Position numbers and translations under genes: made by a program. The notes under the pieces are model-generated. The model searched no databases and was not told the origin of the DNA. It saw only the letters and a list, made by a program, of their open reading frames with translations. This document shows positions 52,816 to 60,565 of a stretch of 64,000 nt of DNA, one piece after another (position 1 is the first letter of the stretch; every line of letters begins with the position of its first letter). This DNA comes from Veillonella dispar (GTDB lineage Bacteria; Bacillota; Negativicutes; Veillonellales; Veillonellaceae), in the NCBI RefSeq assembly GCF_900637515.1, contig NZ_LR134375.1:1323952-1387951 (forward strand), given 5' to 3'.

Positions 52816-54063
52816 ATGCCACTTATTGACTTAGCGTTAGTCAACGATGTATGGACCTTGAAACTGTCCATGATTCAAACTGTAGGCCTCGCTGTAATCA
52901 CGTTATTCATTGGTACTTGGATTAACAAGCATTCCAAGTTCTTACAACGTATGTGTATGCCTGCACCAGCTGTAGGGGCTTTGCCATTTGCATTCTTAAC
53001 TGCCATTCTTTCTTACTACAAGATTTTGAACATTACCTTTGAAGGTTCCCTACAAACATTCTTAATGCTTGCCTTCTTTACCACTATCGGTTTGATGGCT
53101 TCTTTGAAAGTCCTCAAAAAAGGCGGTATCTTCATTATCTTCTTCTTCCTCGCTTGTGCAGTATGGATTGTTGTACAAAATACAGCAGGTATTATGATTG
53201 CTAAAGCTTTAGGTATTGAACCAATCATCGGTATTATGGCTGGTTCCGTATCCATGATTGGTGGTCTTGGTACTGCTGGCGCCTTCGGCCCATATTACGA
53301 ACAATTGCTTGGTATCCCTGGTACAGCATCAGCAGCGGTTGCAGCCGCAACATTCGGCATGGTAGCTGGTACAATTCTCGGTGCTCCTGTAGGTGAACGC
53401 ATTATTAAAATGCACAAAGTTAAAACACCTTACGAAAATCCTGAGTTAATGGAAGATGAAGGCATCGACATGATCGAAGATCACGTTGAAAGTGGTGGCA
53501 AACAATTTAATTCTCAAGACCTTTTAACAATCTGTATGTGGATTGGCCTTGCATTAGGTATCGGTACTATCGTAAGTGCTGGTTTGTCTATCTTAACTCC
53601 ACTACCTGCGTACATCGGCGCAATGATTTGTGCAGCTGTAATCCGTAACTTTGGTGATTTCACAAAAGCTTACAAAATCAACGATGCAGCTCTTGATGCA
53701 GTATCCAATGTAGCATTATCTCTATTCGTAACTATGGCTATCAATAGCTTGAAACTAGTTCAATTAATCGATCTTGCTTTACCACTTATTACAATCTTAG
53801 TTGCACAAATGGTACTTATCTGTGTATTTGCATACCTTATCTACTTCCTATTTGGTCGCAACTACGATGCAGTTATGCTTGGTTCTGGTGCCATCGGCTT
53901 CGGCTTAGGCGCTACACCAAATGCATTGGTTAATATGTTATCCTTAGCAAGTAAACATGGTCCATCCCCTCGTGCATGGCTTGTAGTTTCCTTGGTAGGT
54001 GCATTCTTAATCGACTTTGCTAATGCTTTCCTAATTACAACAATGGCTGGCATTCTTTACTAA
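52816..54063 (+). CDS. gltS: Sodium/glutamate symporter GltS
   Basis: A 415-residue membrane protein with about ten helices. GltS signatures include LQTFLMLAFFTTIGL near 80, SVSMIGGLGTAGAFGPYYE near 143 and the second inverted repeat GAIGFGLGATPNALVNM near 360. It imports glutamate with Na+. AAAGGAGTGATTTT precedes the ATG. A monocistronic unit ending in a strong terminator. Confidence 0.94.
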   Translation: MPLIDLALVNDVWTLKLSMIQTVGLAVITLFIGTWINKHSKFLQRMCMPAPAVGALPFAFLTAILSYYKILNITFEGSLQTFLMLAFFTTIGLMASLKVLKKGGIFIIFFFLACAVWIVVQNTAGIMIAKALGIEPIIGIMAGSVSMIGGLGTAGAFGPYYEQLLGIPGTASAAVAAATFGMVAGTILGAPVGERIIKMHKVKTPYENPELMEDEGIDMIEDHVESGGKQFNSQDLLTICMWIGLALGIGTIVSAGLSILTPLPAYIGAMICAAVIRNFGDFTKAYKINDAALDAVSNVALSLFVTMAINSLKLVQLIDLALPLITILVAQMVLICVFAYLIYFLFGRNYDAVMLGSGAIGFGLGATPNALVNMLSLASKHGPSPRAWLVVSLVGAFLIDFANAFLITTMAGILY

Positions 54064-54091
54064 AAAAAGGACCCATTCGGGTCCTTTTTTT
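54062..54091 (+). terminator. Terminator of gltS
   Basis: AAAAAAAGGACCC - ATTC - GGGTCCTTTTTTT, beginning at the stop codon. Confidence 0.92.
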
Positions 54092-54094
54092 ATG

Positions 54095-54141
54095 AAAAGA
54101 GCTTATTAGAATGATATGTTATCAATCTAATAAGCTCTTTT
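54095..54141 (-). terminator. Terminator of rsmA
   Basis: Perfect 16-bp stem AAAAGAGCTTATTAGA / TCTAATAAGCTCTTTT with a 15-base loop, 9 bp after the rsmA stop; palindromic, so it can act in both directions. Confidence 0.85.
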
Positions 54142-54150
54142 TACATTATT

Positions 54151-55005
54151 CTATTTAATTAAAGCCGCCCATGCATTGGCTACATCAGCAAACTCTTGAA
54201 GGGTAAAAGTCTCCCCTCTTCGTTGCCCATCGATATTGGCTTTTGCTAATAGCTCTTCGATTCTATCTTTTGATAATCCCGTTGTTTTCATTGTATTAGC
54301 AAATGTTTTCCGTCGTTGTGCAAAACCAGCTTTCACCACTCGGAAGAATAGTTTCTCATCAATAACATCAACAGGAGGCTTGTCACGCAATACACAACGA
54401 ATAACAGAGCTCGTTACAGCTGGAGCCGGTAAGAAAGATTTAGGCGGTACATCAAGTACAATATCAGGCTCAGTATAGTACTGTACAGCTACAGACAATG
54501 CACCATAATCCTTTGTACCTGGCTTAGCCACCATACGCAAGGCCACCTCTTTTTGCACCATTACAACAAGGCGTTCTATGGGTAATTTACTTTCCAATAG
54601 AGACATAATAATAGGTGTTGTAATATAGTATGGCAAATTAGCAACCACTTTAAATGGTTTATGGTTCATAATGGTTGGCACATCGAGTTTCAACACATCC
54701 CCATGGACAATACGTACATTGTCATAGGAAGCCAATGTAGTATCTAGAACCTCTAATAAGCGACGGTCTAACTCAATGGCCGTTACATCAGCACCACTTT
54801 GTGCTAACCCCTGTGTCAATGTGCCAATACCAGGACCTACCTCTAGTACAGGTTCACCAGGTGTCAATTCCGCAGCATGTACAATTTCGTCTACAATACC
54901 TCTCTTAATAAGAAAGTTCTGCCCTAATTTCTTACTCATTTTAATATCGAAGCGTTTACATATATAATGTACTACTTCAGGGCTTGCAATTACTGATTCT
55001 AACAT
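54151..55005 (-). CDS. rsmA: 16S rRNA dimethyladenosine transferase RsmA (KsgA)
   Basis: A 284-residue methyltransferase with LGQNFLIKRGIVDEIV (26-41), SAM motif VLEVGPGIGTLTQ, and the catalytic NLPYYITTPI (about 124-133), plus the C-terminal AFAQRRKTFANT region (GFAQRRKTFANTM). It dimethylates two adenines near the 3' end of 16S rRNA. It follows rnmV by 13 bp, the standard Firmicute order. Confidence 0.95.
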   Translation of the reverse strand: MLESVIASPEVVHYICKRFDIKMSKKLGQNFLIKRGIVDEIVHAAELTPGEPVLEVGPGIGTLTQGLAQSGADVTAIELDRRLLEVLDTTLASYDNVRIVHGDVLKLDVPTIMNHKPFKVVANLPYYITTPIIMSLLESKLPIERLVVMVQKEVALRMVAKPGTKDYGALSVAVQYYTEPDIVLDVPPKSFLPAPAVTSSVIRCVLRDKPPVDVIDEKLFFRVVKAGFAQRRKTFANTMKTTGLSKDRIEELLAKANIDGQRRGETFTLQEFADVANAWAALIK

Positions 55006-55018
55006 CTTAACTCCTATT

Positions 55019-55546
55019 TTAACTATTTACAGCCTCTTCAAAAGCATCTCGACTTATACCATAGTGATTTAAACGGTATAAAAACTGTTTCCCATTGCCA
55101 TAACCAATGCCTAACTTAGCCCCAATAACCGCACGGCGAGCAGCACTATCAGGCATGCCTGATAACCCATGACGAACTAGATCTACCATAGAAAATTCGT
55201 TAGATGATTCCAAGGATTCTACATGTAATGTGGATAAAGCCTTTCTAATGGATTCTGGAGATGCTTGTTCTATGCCAATATCATCATTTGCAAACGCTTC
55301 ATCACGAGGGACAAAAGCATGCTGTGCATTAGGGAATTTTTTTGTTAATACACGACGAATTCTCTCCCCTGCTGTATCAGGATCGGTTAATATGATAATA
55401 CCTCGCTTTTCATAAGCTACACGAATCATATCAATAACACCTTTACGAAGTGTAAAACCCTCTGTAGCAATACAGTCTGCTTCCACGGTTTGTGCAATAC
55501 GTTGTATATCAGATTTTCCTTCTACTACGATGACTTGTTTAAGCAT
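55019..55546 (-). CDS. rnmV: Ribonuclease M5
   Basis: 175 residues, a toprim nuclease with VVEGKSDIQRI (8-18; catalytic Glu) and LTDPDTAGERIRR (about 53-65; DxD), then a C-terminal DUF4093 domain. It trims 5S rRNA precursors in low-GC Gram-positives. An AGGAGG site precedes the ATG. Its pairing with rsmA is typical. Confidence 0.94.
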   Translation of the reverse strand: MLKQVIVVEGKSDIQRIAQTVEADCIATEGFTLRKGVIDMIRVAYEKRGIIILTDPDTAGERIRRVLTKKFPNAQHAFVPRDEAFANDDIGIEQASPESIRKALSTLHVESLESSNEFSMVDLVRHGLSGMPDSAARRAVIGAKLGIGYGNGKQFLYRLNHYGISRDAFEEAVNS

Positions 55547-55591
55547 AGGTCCTCCTTTATTCTATTAGTACATTGTAACATATATATAACA

Positions 55592-55620
55592 TTGCTTAAA
55601 TACTTATAATCGAGTAGTAT
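55592..55620 (+). promoter_or_regulatory. Promoter of the LysR-type regulator
   Basis: TTGCTT and TAGTAT, 17 bp apart, in the gap shared with rnmV on the opposite strand. Confidence 0.55.
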
Positions 55621-55650
55621 AGGTAGTGTAATATATAAAAGGAGGCCATT

Positions 55651-56589
55651 ATGACCTTACAACAATTAAAGTATGTCACAACAATTGCAAATATAGGCAG
55701 TATTAGTGAAGCTGCTAAGAGACTCTTCGTGTCACAACCAAGTCTAACAAAGGCTATTAAGGAATTGGAAAAGGAAATGGGCATTACCATTTTCGACCGT
55801 ACCAATAAAGGGATTACTGTTTCTAAAGAAGGGGAACGTTTCCTCGGCTATGCACGCCAAGTACTAGAGCAAGCCGCTTTATTGGAAGAGCAATATAAAA
55901 GCCAAAGCGGTGGTAAAAAACAATTCTCTGTTTCTACGCAACATTACTCCTTTGCGGTTAACGCCTTTGTAGAGCTTTTAAAAGGCGCAGGTATCGATCA
56001 ATATGATGTATCCTTACGAGAAACTCAAACCTATGAGATTATTGATGACGTAGCTCATATGAAGAGTGAGATTGGTTTACTCTTCTATAATGATTTTAAT
56101 AGACCTGTACTAGAGAAATTAATTCACACTAATGAATTAACATTTACAGAGTTATTTACTGCACACCCACATATCTTCATAGGCAAAAACCACCCATTAG
56201 CGAATAAAAAGGTTGTATCTATGGACGAATTAGAGGAATATCCATATATCTCCTTTGAACAAGGCGATCACAACTCCTTCTATTTCTCTGAAGAAATTTT
56301 TAGTACCGTTGTACGACCAAAACATATTCGTGTACGCGACAGAGCATCCCTCTTTAGTTTATTGCTTGGTCTAGATGGATATACCGTATCTAGTGGTGTT
56401 ATCGATGAAGAAGTAAACGGAGAGAATATTATCTCTGTTCCTCTTGCTGAAGAAGGTTTAATGCATATCGGTTACATTACCAATAACAAAATGCATCGCA
56501 GTCGTTTAGGACAAGAGTATATTCAAGCCTTAGAACAGTATGTAGGCAACTACGGTAGACATATTAAACTACCTGAAACAAAGGAATAA
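55651..56589 (+). CDS. LysR-family transcriptional regulator
   Basis: A 312-residue LysR protein: N-terminal helix-turn-helix (MTLQQLKYVTTIAN, SISEAAKRLFVSQPSLTKAIKELE, described in parts; residues 1-60) then a periplasmic-binding-like effector domain from about 90. It lies just ahead of a MetE-like and an msrAB gene on the same strand, so control of methionine uptake or repair is likely but not shown. AAAGGAGGCC precedes the ATG. Confidence 0.9.
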   Translation: MTLQQLKYVTTIANIGSISEAAKRLFVSQPSLTKAIKELEKEMGITIFDRTNKGITVSKEGERFLGYARQVLEQAALLEEQYKSQSGGKKQFSVSTQHYSFAVNAFVELLKGAGIDQYDVSLRETQTYEIIDDVAHMKSEIGLLFYNDFNRPVLEKLIHTNELTFTELFTAHPHIFIGKNHPLANKKVVSMDELEEYPYISFEQGDHNSFYFSEEIFSTVVRPKHIRVRDRASLFSLLLGLDGYTVSSGVIDEEVNGENIISVPLAEEGLMHIGYITNNKMHRSRLGQEYIQALEQYVGNYGRHIKLPETKE

Positions 56590-56980
56590 TATTGTAGGAT
56601 TCTTGATTATATTTCAACTGCTCTACATAATAGTATAACTTTAAATAAAAGCACTCTCGATTTTGAACTGTACCTCGAAAAATTGTGTCCAATTTTTGGG
56701 GTGCAGTTCATTTAGAGAGTGCTTTTTAATATATGTAGGAAATCTAACTGCTAACAACTAAACCAAAGAAAAGCATAAGATAGAATAAGATATGCCACAA
56801 CTGAGTTGATACTATATTACTTTTACATCTCGATATAACTGAAGCGCAAAAATAACTCTCTGATATAACTTAAAACTATATACAACATTAATATATTGAT
56901 ATTTTTATATATGCTCATCCTTAGTTATAATAAACCTATCGAATCTATCGGTTTTACCGTTTATATAAGGAGGATTATAT
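56590..56980. other. 391-bp intergenic region with nested palindrome and MetE-gene leader
   Basis: Its left third holds the nested inverted repeat listed separately. The right part is AT-rich, with two GATATAACT-A repeats (about 56831 and 56860) and, just before the MetE-like gene, an AAACC ... GGTTT inverted repeat (AAACCTATCGAATCTATCGGTTT, about 56932-56955) that may bind the LysR regulator. No T-box or SAM riboswitch was recognised. Confidence 0.45.
56647..56726 (+). repeat. Nested palindrome: IS3-like inverted-repeat pair inside a terminator-like stem
   Basis: Outer arms AAAAGCACTCTC / GAGAGTGCTTTT with a TTTTT tail on the plus strand would form a terminator for the LysR gene. Between them lies a 47-bp near-perfect palindrome (56664-56710) with ends TGAACTGTACC / GGGGTGCAGTTCA and centre AAAAATTG-TGTC-CAATTTTT. 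These ends resemble the TG...CA inverted repeats of IS3-family elements; it could be a remnant or a tiny mobile element. Confidence 0.6.
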
Positions 56981-58102
56981 ATGTCCAAACAATTAGCACC
57001 ATTTCATTTTGATATCGTAGGTTCTTTCCTACGCCCTGCAGAATTAAAAGAAGCTCGTGAAGCTTTTACAAAAGGAAATATTACAAGAGAAGAGCTAACA
57101 GCTGTTGAAGATCGTCTTATTACAGACCTCATTCAAAAACAAAAAGCTGCAGGTCTTCCTGTTATTACTGATGGTGAATTCCGCCGTGCATACTGGCACT
57201 TAGATTTCATGTGGGGATTCAATGGCGTAAAAGAAATTGAACTTGAACACGGTTACAAATTCGTTGGTCAAGAAACAGCGCCAGGCTCCCTCGCCCTTAC
57301 TGGTAAAATTACAGGTACTAACCATCCATTTGTAGAACATTTCAAATTTGTAAAACAATTTGAAGATGAACATACTACAGCTCGTCAAACAATTCCTGCT
57401 CCATCCCAATTCTTAGCCGAATTATTCCGCGAGGATAACGGTATTACAACACGCTCCTTCTACCCTGATTTAGAAGAATTAATTCAAGACATTGCTGCTG
57501 CATACCGTCAAGTAATTAAAGACCTCTATGAAGCAGGTTGCCGCAACATCCAATTTGATGATTGCACTTGGGGTATGTGCTGTGACCACGCTTACTGGAC
57601 TGGTCGTCAAAAAGATAAAAGTGTTACTATTGAAGGCGAAACAGCTAAGTACCTACGCTTAAACAACTTAGCGCTTGAAGGTCGCCCTCATGACTTAGCG
57701 TTCACAACCCATGTATGCCGTGGTAATTATAACTCTACTTGGGCTGCTAGCGGTGGCTATGAACCAGTTGCACCAATTCTATTTGCAAAAGAAAATGTAG
57801 ATGCTTACTACTTAGAATTTGACGATGATCGCTCTGGTGGCTTTGAACCATTGCGTGAAGTGTCTCCTAATAAAAAGGTCGTATTAGGTCTTATTACATC
57901 TAAACGCCCAGAATTAGAGGATAAAGAAGTTATCAAAGAACGTATCAAAGAAGCTACAAAATATATTCCGCTTGAAAGACTTTGCCTATCCCCTCAATGT
58001 GGCTTTGCATCTTGTGAAATCGGCAACCAATTGACCGAAGAGCAACAATGGGCTAAACTTGCATTAGTTAAAGAAATAGCTCATGAAGTTTGGGGTGATT
58101 AA
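56981..58102 (+). CDS. MetE-like (YxjG/YxjH-type) methyltransferase
   Basis: A 373-residue protein corresponding to the C-terminal half of cobalamin-independent methionine synthase, like B. subtilis YxjG/YxjH. It starts with DIVGSFLRPAELK and shows the zinc ligands His-x-Cys in THVCRGN (about 245), Glu in YLEFDDDRSGGFEPL and Cys in LSPQCGF (about 342). It may use a folate or another methyl donor to make methionine; the length argues against the full triglutamate-folate enzyme. AAGGAGGATT precedes the ATG. Confidence 0.9.
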   Translation: MSKQLAPFHFDIVGSFLRPAELKEAREAFTKGNITREELTAVEDRLITDLIQKQKAAGLPVITDGEFRRAYWHLDFMWGFNGVKEIELEHGYKFVGQETAPGSLALTGKITGTNHPFVEHFKFVKQFEDEHTTARQTIPAPSQFLAELFREDNGITTRSFYPDLEELIQDIAAAYRQVIKDLYEAGCRNIQFDDCTWGMCCDHAYWTGRQKDKSVTIEGETAKYLRLNNLALEGRPHDLAFTTHVCRGNYNSTWAASGGYEPVAPILFAKENVDAYYLEFDDDRSGGFEPLREVSPNKKVVLGLITSKRPELEDKEVIKERIKEATKYIPLERLCLSPQCGFASCEIGNQLTEEQQWAKLALVKEIAHEVWGD

Positions 58103-59041
58103 ATGAACGAACACACAATATATTTAGGGGGCGGTTGTTTCTGGGGCCTTCAAGGGTATATCAGAAAAATCTCTGGCGTGATTTCCACTGAAGTAGGCTA
58201 TGCCAATGGTCCTACGGAAAATCCAAGTTATGAAGATGTCTGTCATGATAGCGGTCACGTGGAAGCAGTAAAGGTTACATACGATGCAGATATACTTTCC
58301 TTAGATCACTTAATTCAATACTTCTTACGCGCTATCGATCCATTCAGCATTAATAAACAAGGTGGCGACGTAGGCATTCAATACCGAACTGGTATTTACT
58401 ATATAGATAAAGCCGATAAGGCTATTATTGAAAGTACTTTAGCTCGTGCGCAATCCTTCGAAGGAAAGCCCTTTGCTATTGAAGTATTACCTCTATCTAA
58501 TTACTATTCTGCAGAGGAATATCACCAAGATTACTTAGATAAAAACCCTACTGGTTATTGTCATATTCCACTAGGCCTATCTGATGAACCACTTGTAGAT
58601 GATAACGCCTATAATAAACCTTCTAAGGAAGAGCTCAAGGCTTTGTCTCCACAGGAGTTCGAAGTTACACAGAACTCTGCTACCGATGCGCCGTTCAGCC
58701 ATGATCTAACTGATGAATTCAAACCAGGACTGTACGTAGATATCACTACAGGAGAACCCCTCTTCGTGTCCGCCCATAAATTTGAATCTCACTGTGGTTG
58801 GCCTAGCTTCATAAAGCCAATCGCAAAGGATGTTATTAAATACTATCAAGATGACTCTCATGGCATGAATCGGATTGAAGTTCGCAGCCGCATTGGTAAT
58901 GCCCATTTAGGCCATGTATTTGAAGATGGCCCTAATGGTTCATTGCGCTACTGTATCAATGGATCATCTTTACGATTTATCCCTAAAGATGAATTAAAAG
59001 GTACAAAGTACGAATATCTAATTCCATATATCGAAGACTAA
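58103..59041 (+). CDS. msrAB: Bifunctional methionine sulfoxide reductase MsrA/MsrB
   Basis: A 312-residue fusion. MsrA part: GGGCFWGLQGYIRKISGV (about 9-26; catalytic Cys in GCFWG) and the C-terminal GYCHIPL. MsrB part from about 180: HCGWPSF, RIGNAHLGHVF and RYCINGSSLRFIP with the second catalytic Cys. It repairs both diastereomers of methionine sulfoxide. It starts on the base after the MetE-like stop, so both are in one operon. Confidence 0.95.
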   Translation: MNEHTIYLGGGCFWGLQGYIRKISGVISTEVGYANGPTENPSYEDVCHDSGHVEAVKVTYDADILSLDHLIQYFLRAIDPFSINKQGGDVGIQYRTGIYYIDKADKAIIESTLARAQSFEGKPFAIEVLPLSNYYSAEEYHQDYLDKNPTGYCHIPLGLSDEPLVDDNAYNKPSKEELKALSPQEFEVTQNSATDAPFSHDLTDEFKPGLYVDITTGEPLFVSAHKFESHCGWPSFIKPIAKDVIKYYQDDSHGMNRIEVRSRIGNAHLGHVFEDGPNGSLRYCINGSSLRFIPKDELKGTKYEYLIPYIED

Positions 59042-59073
59042 AAAAGGACGCCTTAATCATAAGGCGTCCTTTT
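59042..59073 (+). terminator. Terminator of msrAB
   Basis: AAAAGGACGCCTTA - ATCA - TAAGGCGTCCTTTT with T-rich tail. Confidence 0.92.
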
Positions 59074-59121
59074 ACTATATCTATTGTGATTACTTACTGA
59101 GCTAAGTAAGTACAACAAAAA

Positions 59122-59150
59122 AGAGGATATATCTTATAGATATATCCTCT
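59122..59150 (-). terminator. Terminator of the 3D-domain protein gene
   Basis: Perfect 13-bp stem AGAGGATATATCT / AGATATATCCTCT, 3-base loop, then TTTTTTTGTT on the minus strand. Confidence 0.88.
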
Positions 59151-59161
59151 AAATCATCATA

Positions 59162-60139
59162 TTAGTCCAATACGTACACTGTAACGTCTTGGCGACCAAA
59201 GTCCATAGCCTCACCATAAGAGTCCATTACAAGGTCAATTTTGTTACCCACAATGGCACCGCCTGTATCGGCAGCAATAGCTTCACCATAACCAGGGATA
59301 AATAAACGTGTACCCAATGGAATAACATCTGGGTCAACCGCTGCAATACCGCGTACTGCAGGTACACCCGTTGCCGTAATACCAGCACCATCACCATCGC
59401 CAGCAAGGTAAGCAGAAGCTTCCATTACGATAGCACGAGATGAGCGACCAGCAATATTACGAGATGTAGTCACTTCACGAGTACCTTCTTTAATAATAGT
59501 AGGTACCATTTCGCGTTGTGTTACTTTAGATACGTCATTAGTCTTAATAACTGTACCATTACTATATAATGTTTCACGTTGCACTCGTTCTAAACCAGGT
59601 TGACCAACTTGAACAACCTCTTCTTCACCTTGTGCCATTGTATCATCTTTTTGTCGAATTACTTGAATAGCAATTTCTTGATCTACAGTAGACAAGGATC
59701 GACTAGTTACTTGTGCAATTGTAATATGTGTACCACTTAATACAGAACCATTTGCATCGCCTACTACAGCGTAGTTAGGCATTTTGAAACCAAGTTCATT
59801 AGCAACGCCTTGTGCAGTTGTTTCTGTTGTGAAAACAGCTCTAGTCTTACCATTAACAGTTACATAAACTGGAATAGCACGTACAACAGTTAATGTTGTA
59901 CCATTTTGAACAGATGTTGAGCTGGAAATAACTTTATCATTTGGATTTAATTTAACCCCAGCGTCGCGTACGATACCTTCGTTAGAATTTAAATGTGTTC
60001 TAACAGTGTGTGCTGCACCATCTACCATAACGGTAACGGTTTTATCATTATAAGAAAAACCTGTCATAGTTACAGCTGTTACAATCAATCCAGCAACAAC
60101 AGACGAAATATATCGTTTGTGTGTCTTATGAATTCTCAT
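59162..60139 (-). CDS. YabE-like cell-wall protein with DUF348, G5 and 3D domains
   Basis: A 325-residue exported protein: N-terminal hydrophobic segment (about 11-28), two DUF348 units (about 35-75 and 90-130; VMVDGAAHTVRTH and VTVNGKTRAVFTT), a G5 domain (about 150-225) and a C-terminal 3D domain (about 235-325) with ASAYLAGDGDGAGITATG and the three conserved Asp residues (AVDPDVIP, AADTGGAI, IDLVMDS). Such proteins are lytic transglycosylases related to Rpf/YocH. In B. subtilis yabE sits next to rnmV-ksgA; here they are apart. Confidence 0.9.
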   Translation of the reverse strand: MRIHKTHKRYISSVVAGLIVTAVTMTGFSYNDKTVTVMVDGAAHTVRTHLNSNEGIVRDAGVKLNPNDKVISSSTSVQNGTTLTVVRAIPVYVTVNGKTRAVFTTETTAQGVANELGFKMPNYAVVGDANGSVLSGTHITIAQVTSRSLSTVDQEIAIQVIRQKDDTMAQGEEEVVQVGQPGLERVQRETLYSNGTVIKTNDVSKVTQREMVPTIIKEGTREVTTSRNIAGRSSRAIVMEASAYLAGDGDGAGITATGVPAVRGIAAVDPDVIPLGTRLFIPGYGEAIAADTGGAIVGNKIDLVMDSYGEAMDFGRQDVTVYVLD

Positions 60140-60165
60140 ATTGTAATCCCTCCTGTAATGTAATT

Positions 60166-60195
60166 ATTCTACTACAGATAGATATAACCTGTCAA
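60166..60195 (-). promoter_or_regulatory. Promoter of the 3D-domain protein gene
   Basis: Minus strand consensus TTGACA and TAGAAT, 18 bp apart; AGGAGGGATT ribosome site follows. Confidence 0.7.
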
Positions 60196-60484
60196 ACACC
60201 AAGGGTTAACAATAGGAGATAAACCTATGTAAATTATGACTTTTTATTAATATAATTTTCTATATTTTTACAAAAAGTCCACTGCATACGTACATATCTA
60301 TATTTTTTAATACTATACAATATATTCCGAATTGTGTACATATATACGATACCACTACCATATATAGTATGCTAGGATTTTTTATAACATAAATTGTATT
60401 TTTATGTGTTTTTCAATTGTTACCAAAATTTTCTACATATCAGAAAACTTCATTTTTATCTCATTTTTAAATATGTATACATGT

Positions 60485-60511
60485 AAAAAAGCCTGTAAAA
60501 ACAGGCTTTTT
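60485..60511 (-). terminator. Terminator of ppk
   Basis: AAAAAGCCTG / CAGGCTTTTT stem with 5-base loop, then T-rich on the minus strand, about 55 bp after the ppk stop. Confidence 0.85.
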
Positions 60512-60565
60512 CAGTATTATATAAATGCATTAAAATTCATCATTCAACACTATGTGTGAATTTCA

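Larger units (their letters stand above)
60140..60565. other. 426-bp intergenic region ahead of the 3D-domain gene
   Basis: Non-coding, very AT-rich. It holds the promoter of the 3D-domain gene at the left and the ppk terminator at the right. The middle (about 60200-60480) shows nothing recognisable. Confidence 0.5.
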
